Source: Plecoglossus altivelis
Lineage: Eukaryota > Chordata > Actinopteri > Osmeriformes > Plecoglossidae
NCBI GenBank assembly: GCA_036571765.1
Contig: BROE01000003.1
Span: 5,031,104 to 5,095,103, forward strand
Length of the DNA stretch: 64,000 bases
Direction: 5' to 3'
In this document: one piece after another, positions 13,749-27,107 of the stretch
Numbering within the stretch: the first letter of the stretch is position 1
Layout: each line of letters opens with the position of its first letter
The notes under the pieces: generated by a model
Told to the model about the DNA's origin: nothing
Database searches by the model: none
The model's input: the letters and a program-made list of their open reading frames with translations, nothing else
Program-made: the position numbers and the translations under genes

Positions 13749-14391
13749 CTAGGAGTTCATGGTAGCCTATCAAACAATGACTGGCACCATTGTTGCCACA
13801 ACTCTAAAATCAGCCTACACGCTAATCCAGATTACCATGTTTAGGTCTCTGGAGCACACACACACACACATACACACACACACTCTCTCTGCATGTTGCA
13901 CCTCAAGTATAACCCTCCTACTGGGCTCTCTGGTGTGTCTCCAGAGTCCCCGTTCAGCCGGGGTTCTGGAATGTTCCATCGTTTCCTGAGTGTTCTGGGC
14001 AGGGACAGCCTGGCCCCTGCGTGCTCCTATGGGGATCAGTAGAGATGCTGGAGACAAGACAGGAAGTGGAGATCACAACACGGGTTCTTCATCCTGACTC
14101 TTACATTTCCTGTCCCGTGAATCTCCTGTTCAAGCTCAAACTCCAGCTACTGTAGCTACAGTTCCAGGCCCTGTTATTGTTACCAAATGAACCCCCAACC
14201 CCCTCCTACTGTTCTGACTGCAGCTACTGTAGTTTAACAGTGTCTGGGCTAGAACAACTGTGTGTCTAGCCCCCTGCTACTGCTGAGAACTGTCCTACAC
14301 AGAGAACCAAACACCACTGTGTTATTTAACAATGGGGATGAAGACAGGACTCAGGGAGTGTCTGTGTGTATATCTGTGTGTGTGTGTGTCT

Positions 14392-14428
<37 letters not shown>

Positions 14429-14668
14429 CTGCTGGAGGAAGATTTCCCAGAGGAGACACTGTGGAGATTGCAGCTCGGCAGGGCTGTCTTATCTGTTCCG
14501 ATCCCCACTGACTGGCAGGTGAGACCAGATAACCAACACACACACACACACACACACATACACACACACAGCACATGACTGATCAATGCAGATGTCTGGT
14601 ATTAGTCTAGTGATGGGAAAGACCAGGTTAAAAAACAATGCAGGGCCAGGAAACACAACCCTCTATCT

Positions 14669-14716
<48 letters not shown>

Positions 14717-15278
14717 GCACACACACAAACACACACACATACACTCACACCTTCAACACATCCGTCCATCCACACACACATTAAGCCCCGACCACTCAGT
14801 CATCACACACAGACAAGGAAGATCGTGAATCTGCTAGCACAGCCCTGCGCATAACCACAGCACACACGCCACCACAACACACACGCACACACACAACCAC
14901 AGCACACACACCCCACCGCAACACACACACACACCGTCAGCAGAAATCCCACACCCCGCCTGAGGTGTCAGCACAAACACACGTGATATCAACGAGGAGG
15001 TCGTGGGTAGCGTTCTGGGCCGTCCGCCGCCAGTCGGACCTCCGCTGCGTCCAGTTTACAGTCTCATCACATTAGCGATGTGCTGTGGGTGACGCCTACT
15101 TTGTTCTCCTGTTATCGACTTAGCAGACGCTCTCGTCCAAAGCAGCGTACTAATAGTGCACGCGGAGGAAAGCACAGCTGCAGATCGTGGCTCAGAAGCG
15201 CCTCGAGATGATGTAGAGTGGAGGTGATATGTCTCTCTCTCTCTCTCTCACTCTCTATCTGTCTCTCTATCTCTCTCA

Positions 15279-15311
<33 letters not shown>

Positions 15312-16549
15312 TCTCTCTGATGTCAACAGGACAGTTACTTTTACTACAGTACCTTCCCAGTAAGTGTATCCAGTTGTGGGAGCGTGCCTTCCTCGCTTAG
15401 GTCTGAGGTGGATCAGCCCTCAGAGAGGTCCATCTCTGAGAGATCCTGACCCTGCCATCCAGACAGCCAGGCCTCACAGGACTTCATTTCCTGTTGCTCC
15501 TTTCATCTTCTAATGGAGGGATTCTACTGGGACTCTAATGGGATCGCAGAGGGACTCGACTGCGATTCTGCAGAAATTCCACTGGTATTCTTCTGGGATA
15601 ATATTGGGATTCTACTGCGATTCTACCCATTAAGAAGGTGCTGGGTGAGAACTATTCCCATGTTCCTCCGCGTGGATAAGTAGACAGATAGGAACCATTA
15701 TATACATATTTTTAGCAGTATAATAACCATATCCTCATACATGTGGCCTTTGAACAGACCAACACCTCAGGTGTGTGTGTCTGATACTTTGATACTTCAC
15801 TGGGCCATGACAGGTTTCTCCTATTCGTGTTGAACGACCCCCTGAGAAAAGTTCCCATTCAGACATGACTACAGAGCCTTTTATTTTTAGTCTGTCATCC
15901 CCAGACAAGGCTCACAGACAGGGCTTTAGAAGGGACCCATGCAGGTAGGTGTGTAACCAGAGACACCCAGAGACAGAGGGGCTGCGGTCTGACCTTTGAC
16001 CCCACCTATAGACGTGGGCTGAGGTAAAAATACCCTGACTGTCCCTGCTCCAGCCCCCCCACCCTGTCCCTGCTCCAGCCCCCCCACCCTGTCCCTCAAG
16101 GCCACAGAGGATATTTAAGGAGCTGTTGCCCGGAGACAACCACCTCCCTTACCCACACACAGCTGAAGAGAGACAGGGGAGTTCAAACAAATTCAAACTA
16201 ATGCAGTTGCTTGAATGCACACACCACAGCAGAACCTTCAAACCGATCCAGTTTCAGGGCTGTCTATTTTTGTGGAGGCTAGCGTGTTCGTATATCCCAT
16301 CCCATAGTAACTGTTATGGTAACGGTTGCGTAACATCTGCTGTGGTGTGTGTGGTGTTATCTGGGGTAGGTCAGCACCCTCTGTGTACTCTGTGCCAGCT
16401 CCACTGTCTGAGGACCCTGAGGGTGTCTCAAGAGGGCGTCTCAAAAAGGTAAAGCAGGCACTCGAAGATGGTGTGCTTCCACTAGCTGGGATATCAGTCA
16501 CTGCTGATGGGAAACAGAGCTGGTGGTAGAGCCTGAGTTCTGGGCCAGT
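12825..16549. other. Noncoding, CT/AC microsatellite clusters
   Basis: An irregular mosaic of CTCTCT, ACACAC and AACC phrases occupies about 13100-13510. There is a long (GA)n run at about 13696-13743, (GT)n at about 14380-14422, (CT)n at about 14674-14714 and 15231-15315, and a CACACCACAACAC-rich stretch at about 14840-14940. The rest is unique sequence without an assignable exon. Confidence 0.65.
15115..15152 (+). repeat. SINE-like core fragment (teleost V-SINE type)
   Basis: The stretch CGACTTAGCAGACGCTCTCG followed by TCCAAAGCAGCGTAC closely resembles the conserved segment TTAGCAGACGCT-YTTATCC-ARAGCGACTTAC that is widespread in fish SINEs and their partner elements. Only this core is convincing; no tRNA-like head or clear element ends were recognised. 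The family assignment is from memory. Confidence 0.5.
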
Positions 16550-17040
16550 GGTAGGGTAGGGTAGGGGCTGGAGGTAGAGTAGGGGCTGGACGTAGGGCAG
16601 GGGCTGGATGTAGAGTAGGGACTGGAGGTAGGGTAGAGGGCAGAGGTAGGGTAGGGGGTGGAGGTAGTGTAGGGTAGGGGCTGGAAGTAGGGTAGGAGCT
16701 AAAGTTAGTGTAGGGTAGGGGCTGGAAGTAGGGTAGGAGCTAAAGTTAGTGTAGGGTAGGTGCTGGAAGTAGGGTAGGAGCTAAAGTTAGTGTAGGGTAG
16801 GTGCTGGAAGTAGGGTAGGAGCTAGAGGTAAAGAAGGGGCTGAAGGTAGGGTAGGGCAGTGGGTGGAGGTAGGGTAGGGCAGTGGGTGGAGGTAGGGTAG
16901 GGTAGGGGGTGGAGGTAGGGTTGGGGCTGGAGGTAGGGTAGGGCAAGGGCTGAAGGTAGGATAGGGGCTGGAGGTAGAGTAGGGTACGGGGTGGAGGTAG
17001 GGTTGGATAAAGGCTTGAGGTAGGTTAGGGCCTGGGGCTA
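16550..17040. repeat. Minisatellite of GGTAGGGTAGGGGCTGGA type
   Basis: About 25 variant units, 17-42 bp long, are built from GTAGGGTAGG, GGCTGGAGGTA and GCTAAAGTTAGTG. The G-rich strand is the plus strand, with runs of three to five Gs at short spacing, so G-quadruplex formation is possible. No gene overlaps it. Confidence 0.88.
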
Positions 17041-19446
17041 GACTAGCACTAGCAGGCCAAGCTGGAAGGAGGGTCATTGATGACAGGAAATCAATATACT
17101 GCAGACTGGTTCAGTGTAGCCCAGAATGACCCAGATTCATCTGGTCCAGTAGTCTGTGTTTTTACCGTCTGCTAGGAACGTACCCTTCTGGAAAACTCTC
17201 CATTCCTGGCTGAGAGTAGTCCAACCAGACAGTCCCCTACTGTGCCACACAGCCTTTTCTCAACTTACCTGTGCTGTTCAGGGAGCCGTGTGTGGAGTAT
17301 TGCCGGGCATATGTTGGGTCCAGGAATCCTGTGAGATTCCATTTCCTACGATTTTCGCACACGGCTTCACTCAGAAGCTGCATTCCGTCGACACTACAGA
17401 CATGTCACTGCGGTGATGCCATGGTAACAGACATTTAGGCTGACAGCGTCATGGTAACAGACATTGTTTACGTCTCCTCAGAAGCCCCCCCCCCAAAAAA
17501 AACCCCAACAAAAAACCCCGCCAGCAGCCATCAGTGTCAGCTAAGGAGCGCTGATTGTTCACGGTCTCTCTCCACTGAGCTAGTCTCTCTCACTGCTTCA
17601 ATGTCTCTCTCCATCGCTCTCTTCATCCAACAGCCGCCCATCTCCCCCCTCCCCACACACAATCTTCCAGTAAATAGGGGTATCACACTTTTCTACTCAT
17701 TTTCTTTCCCTCTCATTTCCTTTTATGCTTTCATCTTCCTCCCTCCCTCCCTCCCTCCCTCCTCCCCCTGTCCCACCCCACAGCCCCTCAGCACCTCTCC
17801 ATGTGGAATGACCTCTGGATGAGGAGTAAATTGCTTGGCCTCTCAGTTCTGAACCAATTCAGAGGAGGTTTGGAAGGTGGCAGCTGGACAGATTAAGCTG
17901 GGGGTGGGGGGGGTGGGGGGCGCGAGGTGGCGGTGGTGAGAAGGTGAGAGAGGGCACCTGGGATGGGGTGAGGGTAGGGGGTGTCTGTCAGTCTGTCTGT
18001 CTGTATGCCGGGAAAACCAGTCAATCTGGCTGGCCGTCCTCTGCCCAGGCCATCTATCCTCGCCCGAACCCTCTACCGACCTGACTGACCCCTGACTCCT
18101 CTCAGGTACCACCTTGTTCCAGTGAACGCCCCCCCCCTCCCCCCGACCAGCCAGTTCACCTAAGAACGTGGAATGTTTGACTCACACAGCTTCTGCATGG
18201 CCGCAAGCCAAACGTTCCACCGTGGAACAACAAAGATCATCTTGACTCTTGATTCTGGAATGTAATACTGTGTAATAGGGGAGCAGGTTATTAGACTGAA
18301 TCTGGTCTTCATGTCAGGCTGCTCATCTGCAGTTGGGACTTTCTTCTAATCCCGGCTTGAACCAATATATTCTACATGCTGCAGTAATCCGAGTAGTTTT
18401 TAAAGAGCGTTAAAGAAGATCTTAAAGACTGAATTAACCAACCGCAGTAAAAGCTAGAGACTACCCAGAAATCTTACGAGTGTGTAGCGTAGAAGATGAC
18501 ATTTTGAGAGCGCGATGTAAAACCAGTGCATGAACCGTGCGTTTGGGCGTTTATTGGCGTGTGTGTTTGTGTGTGCGAGTTATTAATACTTCCAAGAGGA
18601 AAAACATCAATGTTTACTGATGAGCTGTGTGGTTTCCCTGGAGACTCACACTAACACACCCATCTGCCCGCAGAGACATGCTCTGCAGTTTACGCTGCAT
18701 GTGTGGCCGCAGTCGTGGGGGTCGCTCATAATGTTCCCCGCCTGACAAATCTCTCCAAAAAGATGATTCTCATGGTGGAATCGGCGTTGACGAGAGACTC
18801 TGGGGCGCAGTGAAGCCGCCGAAGAGGAGGACCCAGCTCCTAAATCGATTTCTTCCTCCAGATCAAGCCTCTTTGTTGCGGCTAAACGACTTTCTTCCCT
18901 CCGAAAGCCGTGGTAACGATGCGAGGAGTCCTTTCGTAACCCCTCCCAGCCTGGCGTATAATCAAGCCTGCCGCCGCCCGCCCGCCCGCTCGCTCGCTCG
19001 CTCTCTCTCTCTCAAAGCGCTCTGGAGATCATTCGACGTTGGGCTAGCGTTGAGGCAGGCTCAAGGGTGAGGCGGCAAGGGGCGAGGGAGGCGGTGGGGG
19101 GGGGNNNNGGGGGGGGGGGGAGAGGCGGAGGAGGTCTGACTAAAGGTCAGTCCACATCTGCCCTCGCTGAAATAGACTCTCCATCAAGGAAATCTTTTTC
19201 GCTCTCTGTCTCTCTCCTCCTCGCACTCGTCCTCCTCTCCCCCCCCTCTTCCTCCCCCACCCCACTCCCTCGCTCTGTTGCTTCCTGTCACAGAAGTCTC
19301 TCTTTGCCATCCTTGTCCTTGCTCGGTCCCTCTTCTCTCTTTCTCCCTCTTCATCTCAGGGTTTAGGGCCAAGGGTCAGGGGTCAGAAGGGCAGAGGACT
19401 AGACAACTCTCACATCAGAAAGAGGGATGGAGATTAAGGCCAAACA

Positions 19447-19505
<59 letters not shown>

Positions 19506-20209
19506 AGAAAAGAGAATGGATTGAGGGAAACAGACAGATAAAGAGATCCTCTGTTTAACTGTCCCTCTCTAACTGCAGGGCCAGAACATAATGAGACTGC
19601 CATGACATGTCTATCACCATTAAATCCATGACGTCCTCATCCATTATCATAAGCACTCCAATTGAAACCCCGGAACTGCATTCCCTTCCCCAAGACAACG
19701 GTACTACAGCACCTAGCCCAGACTAGGCGAGCGCTTACCCTCAAACCCTCCACCGGATGCTCTAAACTGTTATAGGCTTCTATAAATCGTTATAATCTGT
19801 CATAATCCTCCAATCTCCTGATCGTTCCCACATGGCTGATGCATGTTAATCTATTATTCATGGGCAAGGCGCTCTGGGAGATGTAGTGTTTGTGGGAGCA
19901 GCATCTGTAACCTTCACGCCAGAAGCTGATGAAAACGTGCTTAAACGCAAAGGGCTAGAACGCAGCGGAAAGGCAGCTAGAACGTGCTAAGAACCCATCT
20001 GGAACCCATCTAGAACACAGCTGGAACACGGCTAGAACATGGCAAGAACACAGCTTGAGTTTAACGTGCCTAGATCATGGCTAGACTAAGGCTAGTGCAC
20101 GGCTAGAACACAGCTGCAACACAGCTGGAACATACATTACAGGATTTTCACCAGAGATTACAGTCTGGTGTGATTACTGACTAGCATGACGGTATTGGCG
20201 TCTGGGTTG

Positions 20210-20243
<34 letters not shown>

Positions 20244-20375
20244 CCTCCTGTTGAGGGTCATCAGAAGGGTTTAGAGTTGAGCAGATTAGGACTGCACCAG
20301 GATCAGTGTGAGGGCTTCCTGACAAACAGCACACAGCTGAGAGCACTGTGATGCTGTTCTGCCCTCATTCAACCA
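17041..20375. other. Mostly unique noncoding sequence with a short gap
   Basis: A 4-N gap at 19105-19108 sits inside a poly-G run. Other simple sequences are CTCCCTCC units at about 17740-17765, GCTC/CCGCC repeats at about 18968-19015, (GA)n at about 19449-19500 and (GT)n at about 20211-20242. A 60-nt exon-like island on the minus strand (17269-17328) is described under findings. Recurrent GCTAGAACA/CAGCTGGAACA phrases occur at about 19975-20130. Confidence 0.6.
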
Positions 20376-21320
20376 CTACCCCTCCCTCCCTCCACTCACT
20401 GCCTGCCTCCCTCCCTCCCTCCACTCACTGCCTGCCTCCCTCCCTCCACTCACTGCCTCCCTCCCTCCACTCACTGCCTCCCTCCCTCCCTCCACTCACT
20501 GCCTCCCTCCCTCCACTCCCTGCCTGCCTCCCTCCCTCCACTCACTGCCTCCCTCCCTCNNNNNNNNNNNNNNNNNNNNNNNNNNNNNNNNNNNNNNNNN
20601 NNNNNNNNNNNNNNNNNNNNNNNNNNNNNNNNNNNNNNNNNNNNNNNNNNNNNNNNNNNNNNNNNNNNNNNNNNNNNNNNNNNNNNNNNNNNNNNNNNNN
20701 NNNNNNNNNNNNNNNNNNNNNNNNNNNNNNNNNNNNNNNNNNNNNNNNNNNNNNNNNNNNNNNNNNNNNNNNNNNNNNNNNNNNNNNNNNNNNNNNNNNN
20801 NNNNNNNNNNNNNNNNNNNNNNNNNNNNNNNNNNNNNNNNNNNNNNNNNNNNNNNNNNNNNNNNNNNNNNNNNNNNNNNNNNNNNNNNNNNNNNNNNNNN
20901 NNNNNNNNNNNNNNNNNNNNNNNNNNNNNNNNNNNNNNNNNNNNNNNNNNNNNNNNNNNNNNNNNNNNNNNNNNNNNNNNNNNNNNNNNNNNNNNNNNNN
21001 NNNNNNNNNNNNNNNNNNNNNNNNNNNNNNNNNNNNNNNNNNNNNNNNNNNNNNNNNNNNNNNNNNNNNNNNNNNNNNNNNNNNNNNNCCTGCCTCCCTC
21101 CCTCCCTTTCCATCCCTGCCTGCCTCCCTCCATCACTCCCTCCATCACTCCCTCCATCCACTTGCCTCCCTCCCTTCATGCTTCCCTCCCTGTCCCCTTG
21201 CCTCCCTCCCTCCACTCCGTCCATCCCGGCCTGCCTCCCTCCCTTCCACTTCCTGCCTGCCTCCCTCCCTCCACTCCCTCCACTCCCTCCACTCCCTGCC
21301 TTGCCTCCTTCCTCACCCCT
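20376..21320. repeat. CCTCCCTCCACTCACTGC-type tandem array interrupted by a gap
   Basis: Pyrimidine-rich units of CCTCCCTCC with CACTCACTGC or CACTCCCTGC spacers flank the large N gap on both sides. The gap is therefore probably an unresolved part of the same array. Open frames running through the Ns have no meaning. Confidence 0.9.
20560..21088. other. Assembly gap, 529 N
   Basis: A continuous run of N inside a pyrimidine-rich tandem array. The true length is unknown. Confidence 0.99.
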
Positions 21321-21767
21321 CCATCTCCTCCACCCCCCCTCCTCAAGTCTCAACATCTTCCACATTTCTTCTCTACGTCTGGATTCCCGATCCCCCCTCC
21401 ATCTCGATTTCCCTACTCGTCCTCTTTCCCTCCCCTGTTCTTCCTCTCCCGTGTCCTCACCCCCCCCTCGCTCTCCGGTTGACCCTGTCACCAGCGATCC
21501 CTCGTCATCCTGCCAACCGCTTTGCAATTCAGATGATGATCAATCCAACCGTATCGACTGGCCAACCGGGAGCTAGCGTCCACACAGGTCCACCCCCCCC
21601 ATCCCCCCAGCACTGCCGGCGAGGCGAAGGCAGTAAGTCTCCCGCCGTCCAGATCGATGGGCGGCCATTAACGCTGCGACATCGCAGATCAGACGGCTGA
21701 TTTAGAAAGGCTGGGCTGGGCCAGTCTGGCACAGGGGACGTAGGCAGCAGACACATGCCTTCACATG

Positions 21768-21802
<35 letters not shown>

Positions 21803-22054
21803 TGGGGACACAGGACAACACGCTTTCACACACATGCATACACAGGGAACACAGACGTCCCCCATCTTTACACACACACAGGGGACGTGGCTAGACACAT
21901 ACCTTTACATCCTCCTTCACACGCACATATCAATTTCAAAATGTGTCTTGATTCCACTGCATCACCGCAGGACGGTTTGGAGCAGGTTATTGAACCATGT
22001 GTTTCCCTGTTTGCTGACTAAAGCAGCCACAGAAGCACAGGGACGTCAGGAGAA

Positions 22055-22184
22055 CCAAGGGACATCGAGGGACATCGAGGGACATCGAGGGACATCGAGG
22101 GACCTCGAGGGACATCGAGGGACATCGAGGGACCTCGAGGGACATCGAGGGACATCGAGGGACATCGAGGGACATCGAGGGACC
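22055..22184. repeat. 10-bp tandem repeat (GACATCGAGG)
   Basis: About 13 head-to-tail copies of GACATCGAGG with the variant GACCTCGAGG in some positions. The unit carries a CpG. No coding role is supported. Confidence 0.95.
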
Positions 22185-22734
22185 TGCGATCTGTTCCTGA
22201 GTAGTGAGTGATCTGAGTGGTATCACTGATCCGCAGGATGGGTTTCAGCCTCAGACTCCATCACTGCAGCACACTGATTCCCTGGGGTGGGGATCTACCC
22301 TATATACCTACTAGCTGTATGTATCTGTGGCATCTATATGGATTTATACACGAGATGTGAAACGCTACAGAGAGACCAGCTGTCTCACGTGCTGACAGAG
22401 AGAGAAAGTTGGGAGGGAGAAGAAGGGCTGAGGAAGCGACAGGAGAGAAGGACGTGTACGAATGAAAGAGTTGGCAAGTCAGACGGGATGGGAGCAAGAG
22501 GGAAAAACACGAGGTACGGAGATGGAGGGAGAGAGAGGGAGAGAGAAGGAGGGAGGCAGAGTGAGAGAGAGAGGGAGAGAGAGGGAGGAGGAGGGAGAGT
22601 GGGAGAGAGAGGGAGAGTGGGAGAGAGAGGGAGAGAGCGAGAGAGAGGGAGAGAGAGAGAGGGAGAGAGTGCTGCCAGAGAAGAGTGTGCAGTCACCAGA
22701 GACAGCCAAGAGAAGAAATAAGAACTGTGCAGCC

Positions 22735-22895
22735 ACACACACACGCATGCATGCCGTACACGGGCAGGCACACACACACACGCATGCATGCCGTACACGG
22801 GCAGGCACACACACGCGCGCATGCATGCTGTACACGGACAGGCACACACACACACACGCATGCATGCCGTACACGGACAGGCACACACACACAGG
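22735..22895. repeat. ~36-bp minisatellite with alternating purine-pyrimidine units
   Basis: Four to five copies of a unit containing ACACACGCATGCATGCCGTA followed by CACGGGCAGGC. Long stretches alternate purine and pyrimidine (CACACACGCATGCATG), a composition compatible with left-handed Z-DNA. Confidence 0.85.
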
Positions 22896-23308
22896 CACGC
22901 ACTTGCACGCACACATGCATTCCCACACAAACACTTAGGCATGTACAGATATACACGCACACAAACACTCATGTAAGCACACAAACACTTATGCACACAC
23001 GCGCGCACTTGATACTGGGAGAACATTAGAGTACAGTACAGTGACATAGAGATTGATGGAAGAACAGCATAGGAATGCAGGGTTATCCTGTCATATCTCC
23101 ATGACTCCCAATTATCATAGCTCACATAGCACATAGACCCTCCCACACACACACTCACACTCACACACACACACACTCACACTCACACACACACACACAG
23201 CACATCAACATGCTTCTTCTTCTAGAACACACGTAGGCACCCCATCCAACGCTCCATCTTCCTTTAGGACAAACTCCTCTCTTTATCTCATTCTCTCTCG
23301 TCTCTTCG

Positions 23309-23339
<31 letters not shown>

Positions 23340-23932
23340 AACACACACACACACAAACACACATGCATGCACGCGCACGTCTACACTGATACACAGAAAT
23401 CGACGCACACAGTCGCCACGCAGAAGCAGCAGCGAATGAGCAGATTCTTGTGGGACCATTACAGCAGGAATGTTCTGGCATGCATAGACAGCTCTCCTAC
23501 TCTGTTTTCAGGGGAGAGCAAGACCGCGAGGACAAGGAGCGGCACACACGAACGCCACACGCGCACGGTTTGGACGCCCCAAAAATCCATAAAGCCGCGG
23601 GATCGACAAAAAGCAATCAATGCGTTGGTATAGCTAAAGATGGGAGGAGGGTGTGACAGTGACAGACATCATATCAACAGCCTGTCATTGGTAGGGATGG
23701 CTGTCAGTCTAGGTCGCTCATTGACTGGCTGGTTTGTTGTCTGACTGAGACCTGATGGTATGTTTAGTCTACTCTATAAGGCATGAGACACACTGAGGCA
23801 TAAATATTAATGTCTACATTGATATTCATATTTCTACCTGCCGCTGTTTGTAGTATAAATATTATCCCTTTTGCTGAACTGCCTGCTGCAAACAAATGGA
23901 GCTGTCATCCAACTGCTGGATTAAGATGCTGC

Positions 23933-24001
<69 letters not shown>

Positions 24002-24930
24002 ATGTGTTTATGTGGAGGTGCGTACAAGGTGTTTCGCGTCTACTGTATGTGCGCGTGTTTGAGGTGTGTGTGTTTGCGTCTGTGTGTATGTGGCACGGAG
24101 GTACTTTCACTCTAAATACTGATAAAGAAAGCCTGAAATCTGCTGATAGCAGTCACAAGGAAGTATTATGTGTGTGTGTGTGTGTGTGTGTAAGATCATT
24201 TGTGTTTGTCACTTGGTCAACAGACTGTAACCCTGGCCTGATTGACAGATGGATGGCCTGCTGTTGCCCAGGCAACCCTCCAGTGAAGCAGTGGTGTAAG
24301 AAGGGGATTCTCGGATGCAGAAGGGAGGGAGGGAGGGATGATATGCATGTATGGATAAGGCTCACGTGCACTCATGGAATATTAGATGCATGAGTTCCCG
24401 ACCGTACACGGAACTCTCGTAGGCGTGTATGTGGGTTAACAGTTCGCCCTTGCGAACCACACAGAACAACGCATGTATATTTAAATACATGCATGATCAC
24501 AATTTAAATGCATGCATTATTTAAGAGCTCACCCTAGGCTGCCGATGTTCTAGTTTGTTCTTTTGGACTCTGTTTACTGTGCTCCCCAGCTGTGTGTTCT
24601 GGACTGAGACTATAGCTGACCTTGACGTCCACCAGGGGTGACGTTCACAGTTCAAACCTGCCTAATAAGCTGCATATCGGTAGGAACACCGCATACTGTA
24701 GAACTGGGGGATTGGTGGACGTTCTTCCTTACGGAATTTGAATCCAACAACCACAACATTCAAACCGTGTATAAACAACATGGTCTTGGAAAGGCTTTGG
24801 TCTTTAGTGTCCAATACACAGAGGCAGATCCTTAAATACACACGCTCGACGTTGCTGCAGAAGGAGGTGGCTCTGTATTGACCTGTACGCTACAGTGCAC
24901 CTCAGGAAACTGTCAGATGGAAGACAGAGA

Positions 24931-25415
24931 TTGACAGGAGGATGGGGGTAGGACCCTCCAGAGTAGACCAGGAGGGTAGGGGTAGGACCCTTCAGAGTAG
25001 GCCAGGAGGATGGGGGTAGGACCCTCCAGAGTAGACCAGGAGGATGGGGGTAGGACCCTCCAGAGTAGAGTAGGAGGATGGGGGTAGGACCCTCCAGAGT
25101 AGACCAGGAGGATGGGGGCAGGACCCTCCAGAGTAGACCAGGAGGATGGGGGTAGGACCCTCCAGAGTAGGCCAGGAGGATGGGGGCAGGACCCTCCAGA
25201 GTAGACCAGGACGGTGGGGGTAGGACCCTCCAGAGTAGGCCAGGAGGATGGGGGTAGGAGCCTCCAGAGTAGACCAGGAGGATGGGGGTAGGACCCTCCA
25301 GAGTAGAACAGGAGGATGGGGGTAGGACCTTCCAGAGTAGACCAGGAGGATGGGGGTAGGACCCTCCAGAGTAGACCAGGAGGATGGGGGTAGGACCCTC
25401 CAGAGAAGACCAGGA
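24931..25415. repeat. 34-bp minisatellite
   Basis: About 14 copies of a unit reading GTAGACCAGGAGGATGGGGG then TAGGACCCTCCAGA. Single-base variants (GGCCAGG, ACGGTGG, GGGCAGG) distinguish copies. Two reverse-strand frames stay open for about 180-210 codons but encode only a Pro/Ser/Gly/Leu repeat. Confidence 0.95.
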
Positions 25416-26773
25416 GGATGACAGCATGTTTATCCTCACAGGTCTGCTGCACTAGCTGCTGTCAGAGGTCTCCTTGGTGCAACAACCCTGTCCTCCTGAC
25501 AGACAGCTATGTGTGTCCCCTGTAGCAGACCGCTCCATTTAAGGCTGGTAATTCTGCAACCCTCCTCCCTTTGTATTGATTTTGTTCGTCCAACCGAGAG
25601 GACAACCTGGATTTTCGGATGATGTTGTACGTGTGATGGATGCGTCATAAAAACGTATTCGAAATATATGTCGTTACGACATCTATTTTCCATCTGGCGT
25701 TCGAGCCGAATCCAAACCCGTCAGTCATGTGTGAAACGCTAACGTGCTTTTCCTGGGTGTCAGGTGGCTAGACTGTTCCCGGTCTTGTTTGCTGGACGTT
25801 ACTCTCTCCCCCCGGACGAATCGCTTCCTGGACGTCTCAGTCTGACGTCCGTCTGACGCCAGTGGCGACCAGGTGAGAGGTATCAGGGAGCGTTGCCATG
25901 GCGACAAGGGTCGGTGTGTGTGTGTTTGCCGACCGAAGCTGACGATGATGATGATGATGATGACGATGCTCGTCATCCCGAGGACAGCTGTCGCCATGAA
26001 ACATCATGGGAATGCACGTCTGCCAGCAGTTTCTCTCTCTCTTCCTCTCTCTCTTCCTCTCTCTCTTCCTCTCTCTCTTCCTCTCTCTTCCTCTCTCTCT
26101 TCCTCTCTCTATCCCTTTCATCGTCTATCCCTCTTTCTCCGTTTATCCATCTCTTTTTTGGTAAACTGCTCGCCAGGAAATCTGGCGCTAGGAGCAAACT
26201 GTACACACACGCGCGCACACATACGCACGCCAGCTACACATTGAAACAGCCCAAGACAAACATAAAGGTGAATCCACAGCCAGCAGGCTGCGAGGGACTG
26301 ATTAAACATTCACACCTGTTCATGGGGACAGAAAATACAGCTGGCCAGCCACAACATACACACAGCACTCCAACTCCACACACAGACACAGACATAGCAG
26401 CTGACATGCACAGCACTACATCTTCACACACACACACCTCATGACACATCTCCACACAGACTAATACATACAGCACTGCAACTAGACAAACATTCAAACG
26501 GCAGTAGACACACACCACTCTGCAACTCTAGATAGCCACAATACACACTGCTACAACTCTTCACAGGCAGACAGGGAGACAGACTCACTGAAATATGTTT
26601 TGTTTTTACTGTAAAGGGAACAATCTTGCAATCCTAATCTCTATCTTTCTGCATCTCTCCAGCTCGCTCACAACACACACACACACACACACACACACAC
26701 TTACTCACACTCACACTTCCTCACACTCACACACACACACACACTCACACACACACTTACTCACACTCACACA

Positions 26774-26854
<81 letters not shown>

Positions 26855-27076
26855 TCCAGCCTGTTTCTCCAGATAGCTGTGAGCAGGAGTCAGGATGGTG
26901 GAGCATGCCAGCGTTAACAGAACACAGCAGCCTGTCCAAGGTCTCAGTCTGCTGGATCCGGCATCTCCTCACACACACACACACACACACACAACACACA
27001 CACACACGCACAACACACACACACACACACGCACAACACACACACACGCACAACACACATGCACAACACACACACT

Positions 27077-27107
<31 letters not shown>

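Larger units (their letters stand above)
21321..24930. other. Noncoding with microsatellites
   Basis: Contains AC-rich tracts at about 21768-21800, purine-rich sequence at about 22400-22670, AC clusters at about 23145-23200 and 23310-23362, a (GT)n run at about 23935-23998, and another at about 24169-24191. An island at 21495-21632 with a strong GTAAGT donor is listed under findings. AT-rich self-complementary words lie at about 24471-24520. Confidence 0.6.

Noticed and set aside
14430..14515. Exon-like sequence on both strands (ETLWRLQLGRAVLSVPIPTD on plus; SVGIGTDKTALPSCNLHS on minus)
   Set aside because: Neither has a full acceptor-donor pair with a recognisable product.
18810..19070. Plus-strand frame beginning MKPPKRRTQLLNRFLPPDQA
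   Set aside because: Ends in simple GCTC repeats, lacks a donor, and shows no known domain.
20348..21700. A 450-codon open frame across the large N gap
   Set aside because: Most of it is unknown sequence and the remainder is a CCTCCCTCC-type tandem array; no splice or protein similarity support.
22044..22190. CRISPR-like appearance of evenly spaced repeats
   Set aside because: The repeats are contiguous 10-bp tandem copies with no unique spacers, and the host is a vertebrate.
24804..25452. Long reverse-strand frames encoding Pro/Ser/Gly repeats
   Set aside because: They are translations of the 34-bp minisatellite in two frames with no start context or flanking coding sequence.
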